DNA of 64,000 nt, taken from NCBI RefSeq assembly GCF_027594865.1, contig NZ_CP089391.1, positions 6,912,501-6,976,500 on the forward strand, given 5' to 3'. Both the position numbers and the translations under genes were made by a program. Of the stretch, positions 19,331 to 29,271 are shown piece by piece. How positions within the stretch are numbered: the first letter of the stretch is position 1; each line of letters starts with the position of its first letter. Below the pieces are notes generated by a model that searched no databases, was not told the DNA's origin, and saw only the letters and a program-made list of their open reading frames with translations. This DNA comes from Bradyrhizobium xenonodulans. Lineage in GTDB: Bacteria > Pseudomonadota > Alphaproteobacteria > Rhizobiales > Xanthobacteraceae.

Positions 19331-20587
19331 ATGTCTACGAGGCAAGCGGTGTGCCAGCTGAAACAGTTATTGGGGATGCTCGCTGGACTCGCCGGCATTG
19401 TTGGGATCTCCGGTGCTATCGCAGCGAGCAATCCGAGATGGGACAGCGCACAGGGATTTGGTGCTGGAACCACGGGCGGCCTGGGAGGCGAAGTTGTTCA
19501 GGTCAACTCACTCAAAGATCTGACTTATCAATTGTGTCGTTCGTATAGCTCCGGAATCTGCAAGGATGATAGTCCGCGCGTTGTCCAGATTGTCGGGACC
19601 ATAGACTTCACAGGAGCGGAAGGGCGCGGCGAGGGTCCGGGTTGCCAATACAGCAACACCTGTCAGACGCCCTACAAGGGTGAATCGCTTCTCCTCCTGG
19701 ATGGGCTCGACACGCACTGCGACGGCAAGCTCAAAATGGAAGTCAGCTTCGATAAAGCGGGCAAACATCCCTTGGAGGTCGGATCAAACAAGACCGTGAT
19801 TGGCGTCGGATCAAGCGCTACAATCAGGGGCAAGGGACTGCGACTGAATGGTGTGAGCAACGTCATTGTCCGCAATCTGACCATCGTTGACATCAATCCC
19901 GGCATTGTCTTCGCGGGCGATGCGATTGCGATTTCGCGAGCGAACCGGGTCTGGATCGATCATAACCGTTTTCATAACATCGGGCGCCAGATGATTGCCG
20001 GCGGCCTTGGGGAGACGACGAATATCACGGTCTCGTGGAACGATTTTGATGGCAGGGATAACTACTCCTCTTATTGCAACGGAGCGCATTACTGGAACCT
20101 TCTTTTTCTTGGCAGTCCTCAGTCGATCACGGTTGCCAACAACTACTTCCATGAGGTCTCCGGACGGGCTCCGCACATTGACGGTCTACGGTCGGTCATT
20201 CACCTGGTGAACAACTACTTCCACAACACCGAGCTGCTGCAGCGCAATGGTTTCTTCCACGCGCTGGACGCCGGACCATCTGTTCAAGGCCTGATTGAGG
20301 GCAACTACTTCGACAACATTGAAACCCCGATCAGGGCCGAGAGTGGGCATGTCTTTGGCGCGCTGGGAGGCGTAAATCGAGAAATGCAAGACCTCTGCCT
20401 AGCCATGCTTGGACGCATGTGTGCGGGCAACATCGCGAGGCCCGCGCCGCGGATCAATGGATTCCGGCTGGATGAAAGCGTCATTAGATCTTTTGGCGCT
20501 CTTCCGAAGGCGGCTATTCATCGTCCCTTCCAGGCGGATGATGTCCCGGCATTGGTCACCGGCAACGCAGGTCCCGGCCACATTTGA
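19331..20587 (+). CDS. Secreted pectate lyase (polysaccharide lyase family 1)
   Basis: A 418-residue exported protein. A signal segment (LKQLLGMLAGLAGIVGISGAIAAS) precedes a right-handed beta-helix pectate/pectin lyase domain. Markers are QGFGAGTTGGLGG at the start, VIVRNLTIVDINPG, and DAIAISRANRVWIDHNRF matching the PL1 signature. The repeating NNYFH...VNNYFHN...EGNYFDN turns of the helix follow. GGAGAG precedes the ATG at 19331. The enzyme should cleave plant homogalacturonan outside the cell, a function relevant to infection-thread entry through root-hair walls. No other cell-wall enzyme is nearby. Confidence 0.9.
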   Translation: MSTRQAVCQLKQLLGMLAGLAGIVGISGAIAASNPRWDSAQGFGAGTTGGLGGEVVQVNSLKDLTYQLCRSYSSGICKDDSPRVVQIVGTIDFTGAEGRGEGPGCQYSNTCQTPYKGESLLLLDGLDTHCDGKLKMEVSFDKAGKHPLEVGSNKTVIGVGSSATIRGKGLRLNGVSNVIVRNLTIVDINPGIVFAGDAIAISRANRVWIDHNRFHNIGRQMIAGGLGETTNITVSWNDFDGRDNYSSYCNGAHYWNLLFLGSPQSITVANNYFHEVSGRAPHIDGLRSVIHLVNNYFHNTELLQRNGFFHALDAGPSVQGLIEGNYFDNIETPIRAESGHVFGALGGVNREMQDLCLAMLGRMCAGNIARPAPRINGFRLDESVIRSFGALPKAAIHRPFQADDVPALVTGNAGPGHI

Positions 20588-21172
20588 ATTTTCCGATAGG
20601 ATCCAGCGAAGCTGCGACCGCGCGCACGCATCTGGCCGAAGTACCGCGGAATTCTCCCTCTTCCGGGCAGAACAATTCCCGGTCCGTGGCAGCTGCGCTT
20701 CAAAGAGCGCCTTGAGCGTTCAGGCCAGTCGATCCTCACTCCGAGACGCATCGATTTTTTTTGCAAGCGCGCAACTGCCTCGAAGCTTCGGCGGGTCTCA
20801 TTCAGCCTCCTGCTCGCCCAAGTCACCGTCCACGAAACACGATATTCTCCGAACTGATTGAGACCTCATCGGCAGATGCGATCGGTTCAAAAACAAAATG
20901 CCCGGCATGTGTCGACGAAAGCAGCTCTTGCTGCGCCGCGCTGCTTCGATGGGCTAACAAAAAGACTTTCGGATGCGGCGCCCTATTCCTGCTGTTGCAA
21001 CCAAAGAACGCATTTTTCCATCGTGACTGCAGGGCATTTGGCGGTCTTGCGGCGTAAATAAAGGAATATCTCAGATTTGAGAGGGCTGGCATGAGTAATT
21101 TGGATCTGCAGTCTTCCGGAGCGACGGCTTGACGCCACGCCCAAGGACCCGGGCGGCCAGTAAGAGTGTGTT
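20588..21172. other. Gap after pectate lyase
   Basis: 585 bases without a credible gene or repeat. Confidence 0.4.
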
Positions 21173-21391
21173 ATGGGGCGTGAATTCTACAGAAAACTGG
21201 CGCAGCAGGCGCGTGATCTCGCCGAGCGGGCCGATCCGTTCACCAGGCAGCGGTTGCTGAAGCTGGCCGGCAGCTACGACGTGAAGGGCGGAAATCTGGC
21301 GCGGGCGCCACGCCCGACGGAGCGTCCGCTGCCGATTCCGCGTACCGCGCCGCCCGCATCGATCTTTTCAGGTCCGGGCGAAGCTGGATGA
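21173..21391 (+). CDS. Small conserved protein, 72 residues
   Basis: Basic, helical short protein beginning GREFYRKLAQQARDLAERADPFTRQRLLKLAGSYD. This pattern (aromatic-rich helix, then RQRLLKLA..YD) is common in short Bradyrhizobium proteins of unknown function. A proline-rich tail follows. The protein at 52506 has the same general build. No function can be assigned. Confidence 0.6.
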   Translation: MGREFYRKLAQQARDLAERADPFTRQRLLKLAGSYDVKGGNLARAPRPTERPLPIPRTAPPASIFSGPGEAG

Positions 21392-21748
21392 AGTTCGGTG
21401 CAGGCCACCCGTTCGCCGATCCGGAAGCCGCGGCACGCAAGCGATCGCCGGCGGCATCGAGCCCAACCAACGGCCAGTTCCTTTGCGATGCCAGCCGCAC
21501 CGGCGGCGTTTTCCAAACGGGCCTGACATTGGCGGTTGAACGGGACTGGATCAAGCGGCATGGGTCCGGGACACATTTCAGACCGGCTGAGCACGGAATT
21601 GGATCTCAACTAGTTGTCGAGCGCGAAACCAAGCGCTCTCGCTCTCGGCTGCTTCGCTTGAGCCGACTGACCTTCTTGAATTGATCGGATGCTCAGGCCG
21701 ATCAGGCAAGCGAAAGCATCATCAACGAGCATTGGAAGGATGACGTCC

Positions 21749-21955
21749 ATGATGGACGACAATTTGGCGCGCATGCGCACACATCTGAGCGCCATCCAGC
21801 GCCACCGAAGACTGCTGAAGACCAAGCTCACCGAACACGACCGGCAGTACGTCTGCAGACGCCTGTCGGAGGAAGAGTGCGCGCTCGAAAGCTTGCGAGC
21901 GTCGATCTTTCCCATGGTGTTCGAGAGCCCCAGGCCGATGATATCGGCCTCCTAG
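21749..21955 (+). CDS. Small helical protein of unknown function
   Basis: A 68-residue protein (MMDDNLARMRTHLSAIQRHRRLLKTKLTEHDRQYVCRRLSEEECALESL...) predicted to be two long helices. GGAAGG lies nine bases before the ATG at 21749. The 21392-21748 interval contains nothing else recognisable. Similar short proteins occur in Bradyrhizobium; function unknown. Confidence 0.55.
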   Translation: MMDDNLARMRTHLSAIQRHRRLLKTKLTEHDRQYVCRRLSEEECALESLRASIFPMVFESPRPMISAS

Positions 21956-22888
21956 CCGGTACGGCCGTGTCGATGGCGACGGCCTACGCGCGCAGGAGCG
22001 CCGCTATGGCACTCACGTCAACGAATTCATATATCGGCTACCGATATTGGAGCCTTTTTTAGATGCGCGGCCTGCTAATCCTCTTTGTGACCTTTGTGAT
22101 TATGCTGGCGGCGCGCAGCCAGCATCAGATTGGTTTCGTGCCGCGCCCAACCGCATCCATGCCACCGGTCAATGTACCCTAGAGCCGAAGGTTTGGCGCA
22201 AACAGCGCGGATTGCGCTACAACGTGCTTCCGTCTCTCTGGGAATTCGGACCGGTTTGCGTTAGGCGGAGCCTCGCTTTCCAAGTTGTCTGAGGACCTGC
22301 AGGAAGCGGGCAAGCCATGCCTCAAGCCATGCGTCAGTTGAGGCCACTTGCGCTGCTGCGATCGTGCGCGCCCTCGTCTCATCAACAAGGAAGATTTGAG
22401 GACGGCAGTTTTGGTTTCTGACTGGATCTTGCACTTCTCCCACCCTTTCGCGAGGAGCGTGGCGAGGAGGTGTCCGGACCTCCCAGGCCACGCAGCCGCA
22501 ACAGCTCAGTCGGCGAGCGGCTTTGGCATGTGCAAAACAGTATCGGTTCCCGGGCAGGTTGAATTGATCTAGCGCAAACACGAGAGCCGTTCGTCTTTAA
22601 CCCAGCAGATTTGTGGATGTCCCGGTCGTGTAATCCGAGAAGACCAGCTGCGTTTTTCTGGGCGCATTTTCACGGCCGCGCTTCAATGGTAGTGCAAATC
22701 GCGCGAGTTTCCTGATCGTGGTCCTCTTTTTCTCCCCCTGCGATGGAGTGTTGTCCAATCAAGCCTCTAGAGCACGCCCTCGAAACCAACGGGACCATGC
22801 GAGTAGACCGGATTATCGGCGCGGGCTGACGCCTGCCTTGATCCTGTGAATCTGCGGTCCGGCCGAATGTCCCTTTTGTGCGAGCGGA
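21956..22888. other. Gap of 930 bases
   Basis: No recognisable gene or repeat. The right end, from about 22878, begins the stretch that is duplicated in decayed form at 26550-27000. Confidence 0.4.
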
Positions 22889-23281
22889 TCAGGAAGCGTT
22901 TGCGCTTCTTCGCGCGTGGTCGGAGCGGCGGCGCTGCCGCCGCCCGTGCCGACCTGAGCGCGCGAGCACCGGCAGCGGGGCAGCGGGGATGGAGCACTCG
23001 GGCGAACCTTTTGCGGGCTCCGGACGCCTGGGGCGCGCTTCCATGAACTCCAAGACGGCGCGTCCCTTTTCCGTTATGCGCCACCCGCCGTTGATACGTT
23101 CAATCAAGGCTTGCGAAAAGATGTCAAGGTCGGGCACAAGCGAACCCAGTCGTCGGGTGCGTTCGGCCCAATCGCTACCGCTGGTCGCCAGGATCGCCAT
23201 GTCGCGCTTCAAGTCCGCCATCACGGCAAACCCATCCGGATAGCTCACCAGGATCTTAAGAACCGTGACCTGGAAGTTCAC
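22889..23281 (-). CDS. Conserved hypothetical protein, duplicated in window
   Basis: About 130 residues from a GTG start preceded by AGAGGG at the right spacing. The N-terminal 75 residues (NFQVTVLKILVSYPDGFAVMADLKRDMAILATSGSDWAERTRRLGSLVPDLDIFSQALIERINGGWRITEKGRAVLEFME) look like a winged-helix fold, ending in a GWRITEKGRAVLE wing as in DUF-type transcription regulators. The rest is low complexity and arginine-rich. A decayed copy lies at 26715-27000. Function unknown; a DNA-binding role is inference from the fold pattern. Confidence 0.65.
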   Translation of the reverse strand: MNFQVTVLKILVSYPDGFAVMADLKRDMAILATSGSDWAERTRRLGSLVPDLDIFSQALIERINGGWRITEKGRAVLEFMEARPRRPEPAKGSPECSIPAAPLPVLARSGRHGRRQRRRSDHARRSANAS

Positions 23282-24417
23282 GCGGCACCCTCTTGTGACT
23301 ATCGCCACATCGTCGGCGCCTTCGAGAGCGTTTCGCGGCGAACCTGCCGTACACAGTCGGTCGACGTCTCTCCCCCGGTGGTTGCTCCCAGGACTTTTGA
23401 GGCGACATTGGTCCGGCCGCCGGTGTCGTACCGGGACACATACTCGCAGATCTCGTCAACAACCCTGCGCATCCGAGCAAGAATGACCACCTGAATGTCC
23501 ATAAACTGGAATAATGGGCGGGCCATGCTGGTATAAATAGGACTGGCCGAAACCCAAACTACGCCTCGCGATCGCAAGGTGCAACGGCCCCTCGACGATA
23601 CCTGCATAGTCCGAATAGCCATACCGAAGCAACTCACCGACTGGGGCGCAGACCACGTCCGTTCCGCGCAGTGCCGAGTCCTTCCCACGGCATTGCTGCC
23701 GATGACAGGCCGTTGGCTCAAGACGTCAAGAACCGCCGGCCGATCGGCGCCGATCATCAACGTCCGTATGAGTTCGCGGGATCCAGGCGGCTGCCGGTTG
23801 CTGCCGATTACCCCAAATGATGATGCAACTGCCGATCAGACGCCGACAGCGCTGTCATGACAACCATCATCATCGGCATGTCGTAGGCAGCAGCGTCACA
23901 ACGGCTACGAGGCGCCATCCGCCACACCAAGGCCGCAGCCATTGTCCGGCTTAGTTCGTTTCGGCGCAGTACTACGGCCGGAAGCGCAAAGGCCACGATC
24001 GTCGCATCGCCGGAATGAATGGCGTCTTTCCTCGGGCTCGGTGAAAGCAACGTTCGGATCGCACCAATTCGCGCGCCGCGGCGTCCATTAGGGTTTGCTT
24101 TTTACTTTTGCGTTATCGATCGCGACGATTTTGACGTCTGCCGCCGACGGCCAAGCCTCGCCAGCGCCTCGACTGGCGGCAAGACGAGCGAGATCCGCTT
24201 CGTCTTCGCCAACGATCCGCACGTCTGGTCGTGACCGTCGTCCCGGACTGCGTTTCCCAACTGGCGGCTCCCTGCCAGGCGGGTCAGCACTCGTTCGGCT
24301 GACAACCAGCCGTTGGCCGATGAGCTTCTTACGGCATGCCTACGCCGGCAGTGGCAACCTCGGTCCGCCATCCGTCCTCGCACCAACGCCACGTAGCGCG
24401 ATCCACGGCAGCCGACC
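23282..24417. other. Gap of 1.1 kb
   Basis: Only short fragmentary frames on both strands, none matching a family. Probably decayed sequence. Confidence 0.4.
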
Positions 24418-24723
24418 TCATGATGTCGCGACTGCGTCTTTAGCAACCTTGAGCGGCGACGCCTTGACCGACTTGCTGGCTGGCTTGGCTGCGAATTCCA
24501 TCGGCTCCTTCGTGAAAGGATTAACTCCGCTGCGGGCTTCAGTAGCAGGCTTGTTCACGACCGACATCTTGACGAAGCCGGGGATGACGAACTCGCCAGA
24601 CTCGTTCAACTCCTTGTAGCCGACGGTCGCCAACTGCTCGATGACGGCCTTTACGTCACCTTTGGAAACTTGCGTTCCTTGAGCAATTGCGTCAATGAGC
24701 TCGTTCTTGGTCATCTTGGCCAC
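24418..24723 (-). CDS. HU/IHF-family DNA-binding protein with C-terminal tail
   Basis: A 101-residue histone-like protein. The HU fold is clear: MTKNELIDAIAQGTQVSKGDVKAVIEQLATVGYKEL, then the beta arm region GEFVIPGFVKMSVVNKPATEARSGVNPFTKEPMEFAAKPASKSVKASPLK. The usual arm R-x-G-x-NP is RSGVNPFT. The GTG start (VAKMTKNE) is chosen because AAGGA lies eight bases upstream. The Ala/Lys/Ser tail is longer than in canonical HU. It acts as a nucleoid protein that bends DNA. A perfect dyad lies 25-46 bases upstream. Confidence 0.88.
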   Translation of the reverse strand: MAKMTKNELIDAIAQGTQVSKGDVKAVIEQLATVGYKELNESGEFVIPGFVKMSVVNKPATEARSGVNPFTKEPMEFAAKPASKSVKASPLKVAKDAVATS

Positions 24724-24747
24724 GATGAATTCCTTTGTAGCGCCGAA

Positions 24748-24769
24748 CGATACAGTGCGTGATGTATCG
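24748..24769. promoter_or_regulatory. Dyad in HU-gene leader
   Basis: CGATACA, eight bases, TGTATCG: a perfect inverted repeat just upstream of the HU-like gene. The position fits a repressor site over the promoter, or a small 5' hairpin. No known regulator motif is matched. The rest of 24770-25154 shows no gene. Confidence 0.4.
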
Positions 24770-25154
24770 CCGGCTCTTTTCCTCTTGTTCGAGCACGGCA
24801 AAACTACACGAATTACTTTCATTCACTGAGGTGATGAAGTCGACCGGTTTAAAACCTATCGGAAGCAAAAACACAACGATCTTTGTTTCCAGCATTCGCT
24901 CACGCGTCACAGGTGGACGGCGAATGCCCTATTCGGTATGCAGGTGAATGCTTGAATTTGGCCGATGCAGCAGTCAGCGCAGCAATCAGAGCCAATCCCT
25001 CTTGGATCTCGCAGACGAGTGATGATCGCAGATCGAGCCTCATTTTATTTCACACTTCGTAACGCTCGCGCGGACAGGTCACCTCTGAAGGAAACTCAGG
25101 GCCCGCTAATACTGGTGGCGTCGGGACAGAAGCACAAAGCTGATCCCCTCTCTC

Positions 25155-25337
25155 TTACCGGCGATGCCCTAGAGAGATGCCGAGCTTGATTGCCTTTTGA
25201 CGGAGAGAACCTTCCGTCCTTTTCATAGACTTTGCGATCTTCGCTACCGGCACCCTAGCCTTGGAGTGCGCGCGAAGCTCTTTGACGTCCGCCTTCGTGT
25301 ACTCGCGGCGGACTACCTTCTTCACTTTCTTCGCCAT
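25155..25337 (-). CDS. Small basic conserved protein, HTH-like
   Basis: A 60-residue lysine/arginine-rich protein (MAKKVKKVVRREYTKADVKELRAHSKARVPVAKIAKSMKRTEGSLRQKAIKLGISLGHRR). The segment KADVKELRAH...VAKIAKSMKRTEGSLRQKAIKLG has the spacing of a helix-turn-helix of SANT/GcrA type. GGAG lies seven bases before the ATG at 25337; the 13 codons upstream are non-coding. The leader contains nested palindromes. It is probably a small DNA-binding protein (inference). Members occur in multiple copies in Bradyrhizobium. Confidence 0.75.
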   Translation of the reverse strand: MAKKVKKVVRREYTKADVKELRAHSKARVPVAKIAKSMKRTEGSLRQKAIKLGISLGHRR

Positions 25338-25372
25338 TGGAAATCTCCACTCGTTGTTGAGCGGGGCTTCTA

Positions 25373-25419
25373 GCACGAAAGATCAAATTGACAATGTTGC
25401 GACGCGTCGCATTTCGTGC
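25373..25419. promoter_or_regulatory. Nested palindromes upstream of small basic protein
   Basis: An outer inverted repeat GCACGAAA (25373-25380) / TTTCGTGC (25412-25419) encloses TGCGACGCGTCGCA (25398-25411), a perfect 14-base palindrome. The block lies 36-82 bases before the start of the small basic protein gene. The density of symmetry suggests an operator, possibly for autoregulation. The remainder up to 25844 holds nothing recognised. Confidence 0.5.
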
Positions 25420-25844
25420 GATTTATAAACCGCTTTTGCGAATTCACTTCCGTCCTGATATCTGCAAAAGTGCTGCCTTCTATTCAGTCAACTACAATTG
25501 AAACACTGAAGGGTTTTCCGGACGAATGACGGCCCGATGTTCGGAGGCGCGCCATAGTAGCGCCGTCAAGTGTGACTCGCATGCGATAGGAGCGATGTGG
25601 CACTGGGACCTGGTCGCGCGGCGCTGAATCATCGGTGTGCGCCTGCACTCGGATGCAGTCACTCAGGAAACGAATTCCTAGCTCACCTCAATCTCGGCGG
25701 CCTCGTTGTCGGTCAGTTTGGCAAATTCCTTTTCCCAGCCACGTATCGACAGAACACCCTTGTTCTGGTGGAGAAGCGAAATAATAGATCGACAGTGCCG
25801 CCCCGCATGTCGACGATCTCCGTCACGCTACGCCTGAACGTATC

Positions 25845-26152
25845 CTAAGATACCAGATATCTCGTCTCCACCGGAAGATCTGTATCGATTGTCCTTGCCA
25901 CGCCATTCATAGAGAAATTCGGCGTGAGGCGTGGCAGTGGCATCGAAGAAGCGTTGGAAATCTGCCGTCTCGTTGAGGACGCGAACACTCCGTTCGCCCG
26001 TCGCCTTCCATTTGATGAAGGGGAGCAGGCGGACAGAATAGCTTTCAAGACTCCGCTGATAAGCGTTGATGTTGTCCAAAATGGCCGCGGAGACCGGAAA
26101 CATCATGCCCGGCGGATTGAAGCCGCGTTCCGCCAGAACGTAATCGATCAGT
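25845..26152 (-). pseudogene. Fic/DOC family protein, C-terminal fragment
   Basis: The minus strand encodes LIDYVLAERGFNPPGMMFPVSAAIL, then LLPFIKWKATGERSVRVLNETADFQRFFDATATPHAEFLY. A one-base frame change leads to RTIDTDLPVETRYL. This is the C-terminal region of Fic-domain (AMPylase) proteins, in which a motif of the form VERTVE.DLPREIDYL follows. The catalytic HPFxxGNGRxxR core is missing and a stop precedes the fragment. Intact relatives modify target proteins by AMP transfer; this copy cannot be active. Confidence 0.75.
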
Positions 26153-26714
26153 TAGCGATGAAGGCGGCCGTAGCGAACTTGGTGTTGAGCACGGCTTGGC
26201 ATGAAAAGGCGTAATTTTCCATGAAATCCATGACTTTTACGCCATTTTCGTGAGATATAGAGCCCCGAAGTGACAAGAGGGGTGGTGCGGAACAGCCATT
26301 TCCTTGCTGACCTGATGGATAGGGCACGGTCGTTTGGGCAGGAAATGCGCCGATGCAAACCGCGTGACATTCATAATGGCCATCAGTCAGCCGCACTTCG
26401 CCAGCAGCGGTGTCAGGATCAGATCATTCAGGAGGCGGTGCATTTGCGCTCAGTTGGGTCGGCTCAAGCTGGGGTTTGAAGGCGAGCAGACGAGCGCCGG
26501 CCGCCCTCGCGTTTGGACCGCGGCGCAAACGACCTTTTCCAAGTCGAAGGCGTTCTGACTATCTGCGCAAATTCAGCACCGTCAGAAAGCATTCGCCCTG
26601 CTCGCGGGCGACGCGCCGGCGCTGACGGCGTACGCGCCGACCGTGATGCGTCAACGCGGCAAGCTGCGATGGGCAAAGTCTGGAGCACTCAGGTTGAGCT
26701 TTTTCGGCCGCCGC
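26153..26714. other. Gap, partly homologous to 22878-23050
   Basis: No gene. From about 26550 it contains blocks that match the downstream half of the 22889-23281 gene region (for example GGAGCACTC followed by a degenerate match), the left part of a decayed duplication. Confidence 0.4.
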
Positions 26715-27000
26715 GTTGAATCCCTACGACGAGCTTCCATACTCTCCGACACGGCGCGTCCTGTTTTCGGTTGTGCAGCACCCGCGGTTCGTACGCTCGA
26801 TCAGCGCTTATGAAAAAATGTCAGATTGGGAATGTGCGAAGCCGGTCGTCTGGCCTCCGGCCCAAATCCTGGCCGCTGGTCGCCAAGATCGCATTGGCGT
26901 GCTGGAGGCCCGCCATCGCGGCGAGCCAACGCGTGCCCTTAAAGCGGCTCGCGTTCGCATAAACCCTCAAGTCCGTCAGCTGACGGTCAGCTACGCTGAC
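26715..27000 (-). pseudogene. Decayed duplicate of the 22889-23281 gene
   Basis: On the minus strand a frame reading NAILATSGQDLG aligns with MAILATSGSDWA of the intact gene. Nucleotide stretches such as GGCGCGTCC, CGTACGCTCGATCA, GAAAAAATGTCA and GCTGGTCGCCA correspond in order to the intact copy. Internal stops and frame changes interrupt the coding sequence. This is a diverged duplication 3.7 kb from its source, evidence of repeated segment copying in the island. Confidence 0.65.
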
Positions 27001-27639
27001 TATGACCCCTCGCCGGCTTGACCAGCCTTAGTGCTGTAAACGATTCACAGAGAGGAACCTGATCCACCATGGACCGCCGAACCGACCGTTACTTCGACCT
27101 TAAATGGCGCGCCGGCGATGCAAGCCGAGGTTGTCCGCTGGGCGATTCCGACGAACGGAACTGGATCGGACCAAGGTAGAGCGTCTCCTTGATGCAAAGC
27201 TGTCAGAGGTCTTCGAAGCAGTCAAAGCGATCCTACATTGATCTGGCAACGAGCCGCAGGATGTCCAGCTAGAACATCATCTAGGTCGACAGCGGAGTTC
27301 AGCTATGACGAGACCGTTCCGTGATGTTCCGAGTTTCTCGACATGAGCCGAGCTCACTTCCTGCCTCGTGCTGCAAAAGCCTGATCGTCTGGCTGCGCGC
27401 GACCTCGGCCGCTGAGGAGCGGGAACGAGCCGAGGAAGACATTTATCGCGGCACTCTCGGGCAACAATCGAGCCCGGGAACTAGGCGCTGCGCCGCACGA
27501 GACTTCCCGGCGGCATGTGACGGCTGATGATCGGAGCTTGTCCACACCAAGATCGTGACCGCTCGGTGGCGGGCGCGATCGTTCTGGTCGACGAGATCGG
27601 CCCCTCGTCGACAATTGAAGCACACGAAATAGGAGATGA
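27001..27639. other. Gap before small membrane protein gene
   Basis: No credible gene. A 36-codon frame at 27069 (MDRRTDRYFDLKWRAGD...) has an AGAGGA upstream but no known relative. Confidence 0.35.
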
Positions 27640-27804
27640 ATGATGCACTGGCGCACACCAAAACTACACCTGAACGAGGGCGATGGCTATTTATCTCCTG
27701 ATGCCTCCCAACCCCTGAGGACTTGGACTCGGTGGCCGCTCGCGGCACTTCTCCTCAGCTTGGTGCTTTGGGGCGCTCTCTTGCTCTTCGCCACGTTCTC
27801 GTGA
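27640..27804 (+). CDS. Short membrane protein of the MMHWR type
   Basis: A 54-residue protein beginning MMHWRTPKLHLNEG. After a polar stretch and TWTRW it has one hydrophobic helix (PLAALLLSLVLWGALLLFATFS), which ends the protein. GGAG lies six bases before the ATG. The protein at 51082 shares the MMHWR-x-P start, the arginine/tryptophan-rich approach and a similarly placed helix, so the two appear paralogous. Function unknown; a single-span inner-membrane peptide is expected. Confidence 0.6.
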   Translation: MMHWRTPKLHLNEGDGYLSPDASQPLRTWTRWPLAALLLSLVLWGALLLFATFS

Positions 27805-28635
27805 GCGCCATGCCACTCACCGGCTCCGGCGCTCCCGAGCGACGTGCACGAGCAAGCATCCTCGATGGATCGAGATATCAGCCAGGTTTCGAGTTCAGCG
27901 ACACGCCCTCTTCAGCGCCGAAAAAGCTATGTGCGTTTCACAAGCAATCGTTGGTTTTAGGACTGCCTCGTGCTGGTCGCAATGCCGTTGTCAGTACGAT
28001 TCGCAGCTAGACGCGATCGAGCCAAGCTCGTCCCGCCATGGGCGCGACCAAGGCCGCCAGCTGCGTCGATGCGGTTGGTCGGCCCGGGCCGCATACGGAA
28101 ACTGCCGAGAGCGCAACTCTCCTGAACGATCATGCAGCAGCGCCTGCTTGCGCTCTCTAACGCCAAAGGCGCAAGTTCCCGCATGACCGTCATCCGGACT
28201 CATTTAGCGCCTGCGGGCGGCGACCATGTTCATGCAGCCTGTCGCTGGAGCTGGCAGCGAGCGCACGCGATGTCCAACCCGACCTTTCTCGGAAGCTTGC
28301 GCAGCGCTTGCAGCTCCTGAAGCACATTTCGTCAGAAGGCCGCTCCTGACCGACCTCTATCCGTGTTTGTGCCATGCACCATCGAGATGCCGCAGCTTTG
28401 GAGTTCGGTTCACTCCGATTGAAGAAGATCGCGAGACATTAGTCGTGCCATCGACGCATTGATCATCGATCTGAAAAATCGGTGCTGGCGTTTTGCGCGA
28501 GAACAAGGCGGCCCCGGTTCAGGTGTCGTAGTTTGGATTAATCCCGAGTGGCACGCCGGGACCTGCGCTGGTTGCGAGGTCACGCACTGCCGGGCCGTTT
28601 TCCTGTTCACCCGAGCCCAGCAGCATGGGGCAGAT
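27805..28635. other. Gap of 830 bases
   Basis: Short overlapping frames on both strands without recognisable content. Confidence 0.4.
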
Positions 28636-28830
28636 ATGCGCACCATCACTTTCCTCTGCCCGATCACACGAGTTGTGGTTCAGCATCGGCTAATCGACGA
28701 CGAAGCTGCCGAACACCAGTTTCAAGGCGTGTTTTGCCCCGCCTGTTCCCAGCTGCACTTCGTAGATCGCAAGACCGGAAAGCTGCTAGGCAGGAAGACG
28801 AATGACAGCGCGTCCTCACAGAGCGGCTGA
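28636..28830 (+). CDS. Small CxxC protein of unknown function
   Basis: A 64-residue protein (MRTITFLCPITRVVVQHRLIDDE...FQGVFCPACSQLHFVDRKTGKLLG). A lone Cys in FLCP and a CPAC pair, with the following histidine, suggest a small zinc-ribbon-like fold. Proteins of exactly this layout (CP.T...VQ, then V.C.AC...HF.NRKTG) occur in many copies in Bradyrhizobium. The start at 28636 is chosen because family resemblance begins there. Function unknown. Confidence 0.7.
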   Translation: MRTITFLCPITRVVVQHRLIDDEAAEHQFQGVFCPACSQLHFVDRKTGKLLGRKTNDSASSQSG

Positions 28831-29170
28831 AGTACGGCGCCGCCGAAAATCCGCTGGCGATACGCGAGCATTTGGCTTCCGAGTTCCATCAGTCTTGAGG
28901 TGCAATAGTCAGCATGAGGAGAGTTCAACGGCGGGCTTTTTGCATAGAGCCACCACGTGATCAGCCTGCTCGGCACATTTCGTTTCCTAAATGCGTTGAA
29001 AGAACACCGGACCTTAGGCTCGCAATTTTGCACTACGAGAAAATTCGCCGGATGCCCGTGGCGGCAAGTCTCTACAGTGACATTGGGTGAACGCGGCCTG
29101 CTACCGTGTGAAGTCGGTGCGCTGGCGTAGGCTGCGGCGGCGGACGTACCGGCGGCACCACAAACACCGA
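28831..29170. other. Gap before palindromic repeat
   Basis: No gene recognised in these 340 bases. Confidence 0.4.
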
Positions 29171-29231
29171 GCGAAGCGAAGCAATCCAGAGTCCTTCCGC
29201 GGTAACAGTCCGGATTGCTTCGTCGCTTCGC
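29171..29231. repeat. Palindromic intergenic repeat (AGCAATCC type)
   Basis: GCGAAGCGAAGCAATCC at 29171 is mirrored by GGATTGCTTCGTCGCTTCGC at 29212, with a 24-base centre (AGAGTCCTTCCGCGGTAACAGT is its core). This palindrome is a known high-copy intergenic repeat type in Bradyrhizobium and neighbouring genera. It would fold into a long hairpin on either strand, and lies just ahead of the glyoxalase-like pseudogene. Confidence 0.7.
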
Positions 29232-29271
29232 TCCTCGCAACGATGAGGAGGAGAGAGGGGGAGCACTAGCA

